Positions 1-11,600 of a stretch of 64,000 nucleotides of DNA are shown here, in pieces. Below the pieces are notes generated by a model, which made no database searches, had not been told where the DNA came from, and saw only the letters and a list, made by a program, of their open reading frames with translations. Source of the stretch: Stenocarpella maydis (lineage: Eukaryota; Ascomycota; Sordariomycetes; Diaporthales; Diaporthaceae); NCBI GenBank assembly GCA_002270565.1, contig NQMI01000057.1, positions 62,001-126,000 on the forward strand. The letters run 5' to 3'. A program made the position numbers and the translations under genes. Within the stretch, counting starts at the first letter, position 1; every line of letters begins with the position of its first letter.

Positions 1-1008
1 GGATCAGGGACGCTCGCCTAAAGAAGGCAAGCACCTTACACCCTTGTGTTATCCTCTCATGACTAATGTGAATTCTTTGCTGCTGGGTACTAATAGCGGC
101 ATCCAAATCTGTAGAAACGGGCTCCAGGATGCACAAGCCTTCGGACAGGATATTCGAATAAGAATTTGGGCCGAGAAAGCCTGCGTTCTTTCGCACCTCT
201 GGGGTACGCCCACTATCAAGTAGGGGTGCAGAAGCCGCCCTATGGAAGGGCTGGCACACAGCATGGCCGGGAGCTGGGGCGTTGGAGGTATCGGGGTTGA
301 AGGGGGCCGGAGTCCTTGAAGCCCATGGTTCCGAGATGTCAGGAGACGTAGAGTCCGACTCAATGGACTGAGAGACCACGTTGGGGCTTGCCAGAGAGGC
401 TGAGGAGGAAGGGGTCAGGGTCGTCCTCGGAGGTGTCCGAGTCTTTTGCTGCTGGCAAGGTCAGTACGAGCTCCACGCCGGGGAGATGAGTCTGGGAAGA
501 ACCGGAGGCACAAACGCTTCTGCGCTGCGAATTGGCTGCCCTATGGGCTCTCGGATGATGTATACGAAGACATGCATGAAGTTGCAAGAGATAGTCTGGA
601 GAAGTATGGGCATCTAACCTGTGTGAGTGGATTGGGGTGGTAGAAACATTGGTCTGTTCGCTGGCGCTTGACACACCGCCCACAAGCCGGAACCACATCT
701 TGGAAGAATTGTCAGCACCGATTTCACTTGGGAACACACAAAGGCAATTTTTTCCTTCTTCTTGTCTCAATAAGCCGTCTTGTCTTGGACATTTGGTCTG
801 TTAAGACGGGGTCGGACATTGTACTCAAGCACTGTGCAGACCTTGTTCCGGGGGAGGGTCGGGGCTCACGATCACACCTGAGCTTGCTCTTTCGGCATGG
901 CTCGCAGGACTGCAGCTTTCCGTTCCGTCTGTACTTCTCGGTCAAGCTTGAGCCGGCGCTTCGGGCAGGGTAGGCGTTCTGGACGCCGGCGTTGGTAACT
1001 CGGGACAT
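1..1008 (-). CDS. Zn2Cys6 binuclear-cluster transcription factor, N-terminal part (truncated by window edge)
   Basis: A fungal-type zinc-cluster regulator that would bind DNA in the nucleus. I read three exons on the minus strand: 1008-870, 698-619 and 451 to beyond position 1. Introns are 699-869 (GTGAGC donor, GCTGAC branch) and 452-618 (ACTGAC branch). Joining exons 1 and 2 completes the six-cysteine motif C-x2-C-x6-C-x6-C-x2-C-x8-C, starting CEPCRKSKLRC and ending CGRCVKRQRTDQC. The first three cysteines are in exon 1 and the last three in exon 2, so the cluster is split by an intron. Exon 3 starts with a Ser/Thr/Pro-rich linker and then GFLGPNSYS, a phrase typical of the middle homology region of these regulators. 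The start is ATG at 1008; an in-frame ATG at 1035 is possible. The C-terminal half is outside the window, so target genes cannot be inferred. Confidence 0.85.
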
Positions 1009-1888
1009 GTTAAATTGGCCCAGGGGCCGATGCACGTGAAAATACCGTCAGGAGTTGAGGCCACACAAGACACGGTCAAAGTTTCAGGAACCCAACGGTT
1101 TGTAGATCACGGCGCATGCGGATAGCAGCAGAATAGCAGCAGAAAGCCCGGAGAGGCAGCCAGAAGGAGGATGGATACGCGACAATGGTCAACTGCACAG
1201 GCCTGTGGGAATATCGATGGAGTGATGAGAAGGACGTTGGATGACTCGGAGCTCGGAGTTCGCCAGGAAATACTCGCTAAGTCGCAGAGCGGCGCCTGCT
1301 CTAGCCGCTTCAGGTTGGACCGGATCCTCCATATCCAGGTTGAGCATCGGAGATAAAAACCACCAGAGTTTAGCAGCTGAGCTCCGAAGTAAATTTAGTC
1401 ATGCACATTTCACGCCGGATGACTGAGACGCGCGTGTGGTTGCGCTGAGTTCCGATATCGTCATCTCGGAGCTGGGGCGGTTGAGTAAGACGGACAAACA
1501 TAGCACCAGAACTAAAAGATGCAGATCCAATGAGCAGACCACAGCCTGACCTGGCTTGCTTGCGGCGTCGGAATGTGACCCATACTACGCCCTTTATGCG
1601 GCCCACAGGCTGTCAGGCAGAAATAACACGGAAGTCTGCCAGGCACGCCGTGACGAGGCCGTGCAGGGAGACAATATGCAAGCGAGAAAAGCTCGTATGT
1701 ATAAGAGTTTGCAAGGCCCAGGCATCCATCGACAAAGCTATCATACTTGGCATTATATTTGCCATACCGCATGAATATACTGCTCTAGCCGTCTCGAAAA
1801 CCAAGATTGTACAGTTGTACACCACTTAAGACCACGTACCTCCTCGCCTTCAAGCACCCTCCCCCGTACACCAAACAAACATACGACA
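1009..1888. other. Intergenic, divergent promoter region
   Basis: About 880 bp between the zinc-cluster regulator (leftward) and a small rightward gene. Short reading frames exist in several frames but none has splice context or recognisable motifs. It must hold the promoters of both genes; I see no convincing named site. Confidence 0.6.
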
Positions 1889-2207
1889 ATGCCTTCCAAG
1901 CTCAATATCTTCTCCAAGGGCTCCCGCTCAAAGTCCGGCAACCCTACCGACCCCCGCGGCTCGACCGAGTCCTCGAGGCCCCTGAACGAGTCTCTCGACC
2001 TGGCACAAGAGAAACAAAAGGCATATGAGGCCACGAGGCAAAGACAGGCGGAAGAGTTCCTAGCAAAAAAAGGCTACGTGAGTCTGCCATGTGCGGCCTC
2101 CCAGGTCGAAGCTGACGGGATTGCTGACAGTCGGCCACCTTTCCTGGCTTTCCGCCATACAGTCGCTAATGGCACGACACTCGGGTGCATTCAAGGGACC
2201 CATCTGA
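1889..2207 (+). CDS. Small hypothetical protein, 77 aa, two exons
   Basis: Function unknown. Exon 1 (1889-2077) encodes 63 residues rich in Ser, Lys, Arg, Glu and Gln, with a charged helical stretch (LDLAQEKQKAYEATRQRQAE) that could be a short coiled coil. A GTGAGT donor follows at 2078. The best acceptor is the CAG ending at 2162; exon 2 (2163-2207) then adds SLMARHSGAFKGPI and a stop. Without this splice the frame runs on to 2215 as less plausible sequence. There is no signal peptide or membrane segment. The start is the first ATG after a pyrimidine-rich leader. The exon 2 choice is the weakest part of the model. Confidence 0.45.
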
Positions 2208-2797
2208 GATGTTAACACTTGCTTGATTACTATTTTTTGGCATCTCGGTGGACTCTGCTTGCGTCTCATGTACCTTGTTACTACCGTCATGATATCCCAG
2301 GGCCGGCGTTCAATGTATGATTTCATATCTTGTTGGGCTTCATTTTTTGATTTTTTTTTTCGCCCTTGGCTTTGGAAGGAGCCACTATACTGGAGGAAGG
2401 CGGGACTGAGTGGCCAGTTATCTAAAAGCCACGGAAAGAATAACATTTTGATATTGCAACTGGGGCTGCCACACCTGCGAAGCCGCTTTTCCACAGGTAA
2501 ATCAGTGATTGATCAGTCTTTAAACCCACTTCGTCGCAGTTTTGGAACACGGTTCACAGATTTCAGCCTTCTACCGCGTCCAGCACAAGTGATCGACAAG
2601 ATTCAAAGCACGCGTATTGAAGGAACTCCCATAACAGTACCTACTCACCAGCCTGGCTCGCCACAATAGGCGGGCACCGGTAACAATCACCTGTCGACCG
2701 TCCACAGAGCACCCACGAGACATCCATCTCTCCCAGCCAGAGCATTCCACAGCATCAACCAAGAACCACGACCCACAGAGCTCTACTAAAGCCCATC
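2208..2797. other. Intergenic
   Basis: About 590 bp between two small co-oriented genes. The first 200 bp is AT-richer (T-run near 2347-2360) and the part next to 2798 is C/A-rich, as in fungal 5' leaders. No gene recognised. Confidence 0.5.
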
Positions 2798-3187
2798 ATG
2801 GTTGGCACGATCGTCCTCATCTACGACAACAGGCATCGCCTCGTCCGCAAGCCTGAAAGCTTCGATGGCCTGCTCCAAGTGACGCGTGCCAAGTTCAACG
2901 TCCCTATCGAGGCCCGCAATGAAGACATATTCTTCCACTTCAGGCCGGAGTGGTACTCAGCACTGGTGCAGCTGGATCATGATGTTTACGCCGATGTGCA
3001 CAATCATGCGGTCATTTTCATCTCGGTGGTCGCTTTGCAGAACCATCCCCGGCCTGCCCGCTCGAATCCGGTGAATACCGGCATACCTATGCAGCCCGAA
3101 GTCTCTTTCCACTTTCAAAACTCGAACGCCATCCCCACTATGAACTCGTTCAAAACGCAGCCTCCGAACCCGCACTTCCGTCAATGA
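2798..3187 (+). CDS. Hypothetical protein, 129 aa, possible beta-grasp (ubiquitin/PB1-like) fold
   Basis: Uninterrupted frame with ATG at 2798 and codon use like the neighbouring genes. Residues 1-80 alternate hydrophobic and polar positions: VGTIVLIYDNRHRLVRKP, then a helix-like LLQVTRAKFNVP, then FHFRPEW, and finally AVIFISVVAL. This beta-beta-alpha-beta pattern with a central helix is what PB1 or ubiquitin-like domains show, but that is inference from the pattern, not a recognised family match. The C-terminal 45 residues are Pro/Asn-rich and probably disordered. There is no signal peptide or membrane helix. The leader before the ATG is CA-rich, typical of fungal transcripts. Partner and pathway are unknown. 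Confidence 0.6.
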   Translation: MVGTIVLIYDNRHRLVRKPESFDGLLQVTRAKFNVPIEARNEDIFFHFRPEWYSALVQLDHDVYADVHNHAVIFISVVALQNHPRPARSNPVNTGIPMQPEVSFHFQNSNAIPTMNSFKTQPPNPHFRQ

Positions 3188-4555
3188 CGTTCCCAGATAA
3201 TATACCAGTGTGTGCAACCGGTTCCATGAAGATGGCCTCCATCTCACGGTACGTGTATAATGCGCACCTGGGCCTCCCCCCCCCCCACGGAGCTTAATGG
3301 GCAGACATTTCCATGCCCATGTTTGATGTTGTCTGCCTGAGCTTCCACTAACGGGAGCAGTTTCTAGTGACCGCATGCCCTTCTACCTTGTCAAGCCTTG
3401 CCACTTGGGCAGAGGGCCACTGATATTGGCTTTTATGGAAGCGATGCCTCCGTATATCATCGGGATACGTGTGACAACCAGCAACATACGGCACAGGCCA
3501 AGAAATCGTCCCCGAGAACCTCTTCAAACTGGAACGGTCAATTGGAAAGTTCACTGCTTCTCGAACATCCTTCACTTTTGAGCGTCCGACGTAATGGTTG
3601 GAGGCCATTCAGATACAGACTTTGGTGTGGGGAGAAAAACTACGTTTTACACATAGGGCAGCAGTACACTTCGGGCATGGGTGGAAGAGCTACCAAGCTC
3701 GAAAAGGTCCTGGTGGGATGAACCAAAGTTGAGAAGCGACATCTGGAGGCATCATGTCCCAGTTGAAGAAGCAATCGTCTTGTATGCCTCCGAGTACATG
3801 TTCAGTGTTCGGTGCCTTTATCGAAGTTTCAGCCCAGCTAACCATGGCTAGGTAGAAGCTAGTATTACCAAGCGTTCGTCGAATAAGTTGTATTCATGCC
3901 ACACTCGATGTATTTCCCACCTTTCCCTGTGAGTATTGAGCCTTCTCATGCGCACGTAATGTGATCAGGCTCATTAGATCATTCTTGTTGGTCTGGCGTC
4001 ACTCATGCTTACTTAGATATTGCAAGCTCCGAGACCCCACTACCATACCTAGTTGTGCGTAATGACCATACCAGCGATCCAACAATATGAGATGACCTGC
4101 CTCTTCTGGTGGAAGTCTTCTGTTCGGCCATTGACTACGGCAATGACTTTCGTCCACGCCCGCACTGCACAGATGCGCCTTGCCTCCAGGATGACAGCCG
4201 TGGACGCCAAGACTCTTTTCAAGGTTCGGGACAGCATTCTATGGGGTAGAACTCGGTGAATCAGTGCCCACCTCCTACCTAGTCGACCATACATATGTAC
4301 ATGGCTGAGCGGAAGGTCACATCTCAGGAGAAATCACTTCAGTCAGCTCTCTCCTCACACCTGCGAGCCAATCTTCTTGAGTGCTTCACCAATCCGACAG
4401 AATGTGTCTCGCAGCCCCATAGGCCCATGTAGCGCTGGCGTGCTCCTTTCTGCCAACTAAGACCATAGAGTTCGGCAACGCGTAGTTACCGGCCATCTTT
4501 TTTCCGGACTACAAATGAGGTCCGGGAGAAGGGAGAGGGAGAGTGTTGATGTCAT

Positions 4556-4586
4556 TCTGATAATGTGCTCTCCAGGTATCTGATAA
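4556..4586 (+). promoter_or_regulatory. Paired GATA elements (two TCTGATAA)
   Basis: TCTGATAA occurs at 4556-4563 and again at 4579-4586, 23 bp apart. Both contain TGATAA, which fits the HGATAR consensus bound by fungal GATA factors such as AreA/NIT2 that switch on secondary nitrogen-source genes. They lie about 630-660 bp upstream of the urea transporter start. Binding is inferred. Confidence 0.5.
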
Positions 4587-4864
4587 CACACCCCGTGGAG
4601 AAGGTTGGTTCCCGACTGGCGAACCAGCGAAGAATTCTCTGGAGGTGGCTCCTGGGGTCGGCAGTTGCAGGACAGGCGGCCGCAGCATCTTACGTGCTGC
4701 TTGCATGCTATCTTGCCGATACAAATCAGGTCGGATCTGCAGGTGCGCAAAAGCTTATCACACAGCTCATTATTGTGCTTATCTTCATGGAGTAGTACTG
4801 CGGCCGGCCGGCCGATCTCAGGCGTGGTAAACCCCGCTGGTGATTGTTTGGAGATGGAATCAGC

Positions 4865-4872
4865 TCTGATAA
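4865..4872 (+). promoter_or_regulatory. Third GATA element (TCTGATAA)
   Basis: An identical TCTGATAA, about 350 bp upstream of the urea transporter ATG. Together with the pair at 4556-4586 it makes three exact 8-mers in about 320 bp. Confidence 0.5.
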
Positions 4873-5217
4873 GGTGGAGGAAACTTGCTTGTACCTGTGG
4901 AGCTTAACTATCTGATGCCCAAGCAGTGTCCTGGCTCGTGGGGTATTTTGTTTTATGTCAACCCACTCTGTCGTGATATATTCGGCTCAGGCAAGGTCCT
5001 ACGTCTTGGGCCCAAGATCCTCTGGCGGTTTACTGCTGTCTTTGGCTATCGCGATTCCTATCCGTCTCACTCAATATCATGTTCTTTTGGTGATCAATTC
5101 CCAAGAAAGAAGCATTTATCCGGGCACTATCTATGCATCTTCAGTGTACACCTCCTGAATTTACATGAGCCTAGAATCAGCTTGAAGACAGCTTCCCAAC
5201 TAGCCAGCCTTTTCAAA

Positions 5218-7385
5218 ATGGCCAATGAAAACGGTGTGCTCGTCCTGAGCCCGGGGGTGGGATACGGCATCGTCGTTGGCATTGGAGCCTTCTTTGCTCT
5301 CATGATGTGAGAAACCAGAGCTTGGGCCGGCGTCGGCTGCCAGGTCAGGCAACTAACCTTGCGGTGTTTCTCAGGCTGGCCATTACATATCTCCAGAATC
5401 GCTACACCGCTTACTCGACCAAGCAGTCTGAGGAGTTCAACACGGCATCTCGCAGCGTCAAGCCCGGGCTCATCGCCGCGGGAATAGTCAGCTCATGGAC
5501 GTGGAGCTCGACCCTCCTGACGTCGAGTACCTTCGCCTACTCGTACGGCATCGGCGGCCCGATGTGGTACGCCGCCATGGGCTCCTCGCAGATCCTCCTC
5601 TTCTCCCTGATCGCCATCAAGATCAAGACCAATGCGCCGGGCGCCCACACCTTCCCAGAGATCATCCTCGCGCACCACGGCCGCCTCAGCCACCTCACCT
5701 ACCTCTTCTTCGCCTTCGCCACCAACCTCCTCGTCGGATCGTGCCTCGTCCTCGGCGGCAGCCAGGTCGTCGGCTCCTTGTCGGGCGTCAACATCTACGG
5801 GGCCTGTTTCCTCATCCCGCTCGTTGTCGCGGCGTACGTCATCGCGGGCGGCCTGCGGAGCACATTCATCGCCGACTACGCGCACACAGTGATACTGTTC
5901 GTGGCCATCCTCACCTTTGGGTTCAGCATGTACGCGTCAAGCCCCACGGTGGGCAGCATCGGAAGGTTCTACGACCTTCTCCTCGAGGCCGGCCGCGAGA
6001 TGCCGATCCGGGGCAACGCCCACGGCGGCTCATACCTGACCTTCAAGTCGGACGACGGCCTCGTCTTCGCCATCGACCTCCTCGTCGCGGGGTTCTGCAC
6101 GGTCTGGCTCGACCAGGCGTACTGGCAGCGCGCCATCGCGTCCCGGCCAGAGACGTCCGTCAAGGCGTACCTGTTTGGCGGTATCGCGTGGTATGGCATT
6201 CCGTTCGGGTTCGCGACCGCGATGGGGCTCGGGTGCGCGGCGCTGACGTCTAGCCCCTCGTTTCCGACGTATCCAAACCCGCTCTCGGCAGCGCAGAACG
6301 GCAGCGGCCTGTCTGCCCCCGCGGCCGCCATCGCGCTGCTGGGGAGCGGCGGGGCCGGACTCCTGTTGCTCTTGCTCTTCATGGCCGTCACGAGTGCGAC
6401 CAGCGCGGAGCTTATCGCCGTGTCGAGCCTGATCACGTTCGACATATACAAGACGTACATCAAGCCGACTGCGAGCTCAGACGAGCTTGTCCGGGTGAGC
6501 CACTATGGCATCATCATATTCTCCGTGATCCTAGCCTCATTCTGCTGCATACTGAACGCTGTCAGCATCAACTTGACGTGGGTGCTGACGGTCCTCGGGG
6601 TGATTGTTGGAGGTGCCTCTATTCCCGTGGGATTGATTCTGCTGTGGGAGCCAATGTCGTCTGTCGCAGCGCTGGTTTCGCCCTGGGTCGGAACCGCGCT
6701 GGGCCTTGTTGCCTGGTTCGTCGTGACCAAGCTCCGCAGTGGGAACATCTCGGTGGAAACGACAGGCGATGTTACGAACGCTGTGGCCGGCAACATTACC
6801 TCGTGTTGTACCGGTGTCATTATGGCATTCGTGTTAGCATACATATTCCCATCAAAATGGGGAACAGCGGAAGCCAACGGCGACCTTCTTGCAAAGATCA
6901 GGCTGGAAAAGGTCCTGCAAGGTGTTGCGGCCGATGCGCGGGACGGTGTAGTGGTTGATGACCAGGCAGACTTGGAAAAGGCGGGTAAAGCTCCAACCGC
7001 GCCAAAGGAAGAAGACAGTAAACAGCCTGCGTCCGACTCGTCCCCAGAGACGGTGGTTCCCACAGGAAACGCGATCGTAGACTTCCTCGAGGCTTCATAC
7101 TCACAGCCCATGGATGCGCAACAAGCTCGAGCGGCGACAAGGCTCGCTTACGGCTTTAACATTGCGTATTGGGCCATAGCGATGATCTTAGTGCCATTCG
7201 CGTTCTTCGGCACTGAGTGGGAGTTCTCACGAGCGGGTTTTACAGGATGGTGTGTTGTGTCTTTCATGTGGGTGTGGTTCAGCGCGCTGATTTGCATCAT
7301 GTGGCCGATCTGGGAAAGCCGAGAAACGATGTTGGCGATTGTGAAAGGCATACTCCGCGATGCTCTTGGCAGGGAGAAGGCATAA
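5218..7385 (+). CDS. DUR3: Urea active transporter, DUR3-type sodium:solute symporter family
   Basis: A plasma-membrane proton-coupled high-affinity urea transporter of the SSS family. Exon 1 is 5218-5306 (ATG in a CAAAATGG context), the intron is 5307-5374 (GTGAGA donor, CTAAC branch) and exon 2 is 5375-7385, giving 699 residues, close to yeast Dur3 (735). The exon join lies within the first membrane helix. After it comes the DUR3 signature region NRYTAYSTKQSEEFNTASRS and then SSWTWSSTLLTSST. I count roughly 14-15 hydrophobic helices. A hydrophilic loop at about residues 540-600 is rich in Lys, Glu and Pro and should be cytosolic. Three upstream GATA elements suggest nitrogen control by an AreA/NIT2-like factor. 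Related SSS polyamine transporters cannot be excluded by eye. Confidence 0.9.
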
Positions 7386-7681
7386 TGCTGATTTACGCGA
7401 CTCCTTGCACAAGGTTGACAGGCTTCCAGACTTGTTAACATGGAGAGTCCAATGCTGCTGAGATATCATACTCAGTGATTTGTGGGGTAAGCACGGAATA
7501 ATGCACCTGAAGGTGGGTAAGATCTTACAGACCTCTAGTGTGGGCTTGATGCAACCGAAGCTTAGCCTGGCACTCCAACCCCTCTCTGACCTTCCTATTG
7601 AATGCCTCGCGAAACCACACTTCTCGAGTGTCTGGGCTCGCCATACTGGCTACTCTTTGTTTCTTGCTTGGTACTCCAAAC

Positions 7682-8686
7682 ATGACTTCGCCAAAGCGCA
7701 GTGAGCTCCAAAGCGAGGACGCACCCCACGGTGGCGTGGCCGCTGACACCTCCGACGGGGGGCCTTACACCCTCTTAATTTTCCCCTTCTCCCTCTATTC
7801 CATCATGGCGCGTTTCGCCATCGAGCTCGGGAAAGAATATCACCAGGGCCCCAAGGGAATACCGAGAATTACTCACAAGCTTATCAATCTTCACCGTGAC
7901 GAGAACCTCGATGAGTGGTTCCTCACCGAGATCAATCCTAACGGTCAGGTGCCCGTAATGACCCGAGAAGTGCACGACAGGTCGACCGAGCCACGCCTCG
8001 AGATCACGACGGAGAGCGTGGCGATTTCCAGGTTCTTCGGGGAAAGGTTCTTCCCAGGGCTGCTGGGTGGTGCGCACAAAGGGGAGGTTGATAGGTTGCT
8101 GGCAAAGATACACGAGATACAGGCTTTCTCGTTGAGCGTCAAGAACCCCACGAAGGAGAATGCGGTGGAGGTACCAGATCCTGGCCAGGATGAGCGGCTC
8201 GCCAGGACAGACATATCTGACAAATATCGGCGCGCACTGGAGTATAAGAGAGTACAGTGAGTATCCATCCATGATCATCTGCTGGGGTCCTCGGCGTGCA
8301 CGGCTAACAGAGGCAGCTACTATGACAACTTGGCATACGCCTTGCGCCCGGAAAACATAGCGAAAGCAAAAGCCCAGGCGGCCGACCTCTTCGAGCAACT
8401 CGTGCTGCTGTATCGAAAATACCATTCAAGCTCGGCCACTGGGCAAGAGCAGGACCATGCTATCTGGCTGTTTGGTGCCGCCACGGGCCCGACAATCCTC
8501 GACGCGCACGCTGTGGCGCTGATAGCTCGTGTCGACGACGCGGGCCAGGAGGAACTGGTGCCAGGTGACTTGCTGGCTTACGCACGGAAAATTCGCAGCC
8601 TGCCCGCTTGGGAGGCAGTGACTCATGGCAGGAAGACGAAGTACGACAGGAGTTATGGGCATGTTTATCTCCTGAAGGATATTTAG
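7682..8686 (+). CDS. Glutathione S-transferase-like protein
   Basis: A predicted cytosolic enzyme with a thioredoxin-like N-domain and a helical C-domain. Exon 1 is 7682-8256, the intron 8257-8316 (GTGAGT donor, CTAAC branch eight bases before the acceptor) and exon 2 8317-8686, giving 314 residues. Residues about 30-130 contain the N-domain phrases YTLLIFPFSLYSIMARFA and NPNGQVPVMT, the latter matching the cis-Pro loop (NPxGxVPxL) of GSTs, followed by TESVAISRFF, equivalent to the E-S glutathione-contact pair. Exon 2 has the C-domain pattern GPTILDAHAVALIARV. At 314 residues it is longer than a typical 220-250 residue GST because of an N-terminal extension and loop insertions. An upstream in-frame AAC-rich start is possible but the ATG at 7682 fits best. 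Substrate unknown. Confidence 0.8.
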
Positions 8687-11600
8687 GAATGAGACAGGCC
8701 GGGGCAACTCTGTTCTGTGACCTGAAATCGCTTATAGTCCCTATGTCAATCTCGTCCATTGGATGCCGAGGTGCGGGCGGCAGCGTGAAGATGCACGAGT
8801 TCCAGGCCGTAGATGTCTGCCTGACTCCATAGCTCGAGTCGAAGGCATCAGGCGCGCAAGATGTAGTACGCCCTCGGAGCCGTCAGGCAGTGGATATCTG
8901 GACCGTCGCTGTTGCTGATGACCATTCGCGACATGTGATAGTGTCTGCGCAGTTGCATGTGATCCGAGCTTATACTGTCGAGAGCCGAGACTGGATTCTG
9001 AACACCCGACAGCCCGAGGGAAGTAATTTTCAGTTTGGCCGGCCCAGCCGCGTGGCGCGATGCAACAAAAGAATACATCGCCGAAACCGACCACTGCTGT
9101 TATCGTGACTGAGCAATTTACCGACGGTGGTAGCAGTAGATGTCAGGGTATGGCCGGACAAAGTAATGGTGAAGGGTGTGGGCGTGGACTACTCGGGAGG
9201 GCTTTATCGTCAAAGACGTGGCAGGGTGCCGGACCGATAGGGGTGAAATAATCGGGTGAAGCCGGCCCCACTCCGGCGGCGCAGCCCAATGACCCGGTGA
9301 GGTCTGAGTTTCCGGCAGCATTATCCCGCATCGCACTTTAGCCAGGGCCGCTAGGGAGACGCAACCAGCTATGTTTTGTCAGGGGTGGAGCCGCGGTGTG
9401 CGCTCCTCCTGGACGACGGCTTTGGAATCGAGCCAGCTCGGTCCGTTTTCCAGAGCGGTGGGTGTGGGTCTGCGGGCTTAAAGTGGACACTCTGGGGCAT
9501 CCTGGGGGGGACCCACAGCCCCGAACACCCCCGTATTACTGTGTAGGCGCTGACACGGCACGACGAAAGGACCGTTTGCTGCAGCCTGCAGGAGACTCCA
9601 TGGGGCGACAGATAAGGGGGTGCACTGGATGGTCACGGGCCGTGCTTCCAGATGGAAGGCATCGTGAGAGCGCAGTCTGCTCAGCATCAGCTGTCGTCCA
9701 TAAGTTGCTCAAAATCTGCCCGGTGGTCCGCAAATGACGGCGGCTACGACATGCCGTGGACTGCTTCCGAGGCGAGGTGACCTGCCGGGTTTGGGTACAA
9801 CCATGCGGAGAACATTGAAGCCTGCCATCGAGCCGTCGCTCAATCATTGGTTCGCATTTGTCGACTCGCCGATGCTCGATCGATTGACTTACCGCGATGC
9901 TTGCTGATGGCAGAGTGGTGTGTGGTCTCCGTAGAAAGTGCCCGCAAAAAATATGAGGCCGCCGTGCGGCCAGTCGGAACTGACAGATCGAGCTATTCCA
10001 GTCGTCCAGCCACCAGAACTCTCCTGCACTAGATCATTGGCGGCTACTCGTCTGCTGCTTGAGCACGCACACCCACTCAGAACAGCCGCTGGAAGGCACG
10101 TTGCTCCCCCATACAGCTACTTGAGACAATCGATGGCTTGACCAACAGAGTACTTCGAATACCAGCGAAAAGGCGGTAGGAGAGGCTCGTGTTCCATAGG
10201 CAGCCAATCACCACAATCCGGTCACCGGCCGACGCGGCGGTGCAGACTTAAGGATCTTCAGAGCCAGCGGGCCTTAGACGGGGCTTACGATGAACCGGCG
10301 GGCATTGTGCCAGTCTACCTCGTGAAGACTGTGTTTACAGGTCCCGTCTGCGGTCTGCCCTTGGAGGGAATGAGAAACCCAAATGCCGGAGTTGATGCGT
10401 CTCTGTCTGAAATGGGAATTAGCGAAAGCAATCAATATAGACAAATTGGGAAGCATGGATGCTCAAAGGCCTGAAACTCCGTGAGTGGCCCTAGCCAGGC
10501 AGGCAATACCACAGGGAAGCCAGGGATGGCGCCTCGCAAGACCCGTCGAGCTAGCGGTGCAATGATTCAGTATTTGCATCCTGCAGCCGAAGAAGAGTCG
10601 CAGTGAAAGTAACCAATGGGTGAGACACATGGCAGCGACAAGCTCGCAGACAGGATGGAGAGTGCTGAGTGGATTCCAAAGAGTGGTTGGTTAGACTGCA
10701 AGTGAGTTAGTTGCTCAGGGTCTCAACCCCAAAAGATGCGCGTTCGAGTAACCATTATGCATGCTGACGATGGCTTCAGTGTGCCCAGGGGCGTGTTCAG
10801 GGTCTGAATGCGGTGGGACCAGTCCAAAGGAGCATGGGGTCATGCGCGATGAGGCAATTGGGGGTGCGTTGTTGCGGCGGTGCAGTAGTGTAAAGTGAGG
10901 GCTTCGTGAGGCTACGCTTTGGGGAATGAGCCGGTGACACTTGGCGGGGACGAGGCATGAATAGTGTACACTACGACAAAGCAGCAGCTGCAGGGTCTCT
11001 CTGAGGGATCTGGCAGAGATCTGCAAGGCCCAGTCATGGTGATGGCCTCTCTGCCAGTCCTGCGTCTCTCCCCTTGGTCAGGGGGCCCGCCAGAATGACG
11101 CCGACGGAAGGCGCCCCTGGCCGATGACGTCGTGGAGCTGTGCCCCGCCATGCACTGTCATGGCTTCCCCAAACACATGCATCAACTTGCGAGAAGACGC
11201 AGGATAAAACCGGGTCCGAGCACAGGCCAGCGTGCGGCGGCTCTGGGCCCAGTAACGGTGGAAACGGTTCCCGATCGGGGAGTACTCCGTATAAGAGACA
11301 ACCTAGAAGCCTAGGCTAGTGTGCTCTATACCGTAGGCCTGAGGAGGGTTAGGTGGCCGTTAGGATTGACCGGCACAGAGACGCAGCAGTGCACATGGCA
11401 GTACACTACAGTCGGTGGTGTCCACTATCTACTATGTACTTTCTGTATTCTGCAACTCAGGATATGCTGCCTGCAGCGCGGAGTGCTCACTCTGCACTCA
11501 GCAACTTTACGCGATGACGATGACGTCAAACTCCTCCTCGTCTGATGCTCGCCGATTGATTTGTCTGCAACGTGGGAGTTTCAAAGCAAACCGAGTGACA

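Larger units (their letters stand above)
3188..5217. other. Intergenic, upstream region of the urea transporter
   Basis: About 2.0 kb without a supportable gene. A C-run (11 nt) lies near 3278. The right half holds three identical TCTGATAA elements, annotated separately, and is the likely promoter of the transporter starting at 5218. Confidence 0.6.

Noticed and set aside
5493..5885. Long antisense frame within the urea transporter gene
   Set aside because: It mirrors the GC-rich codon pattern of the real gene on the opposite strand and has no motifs.
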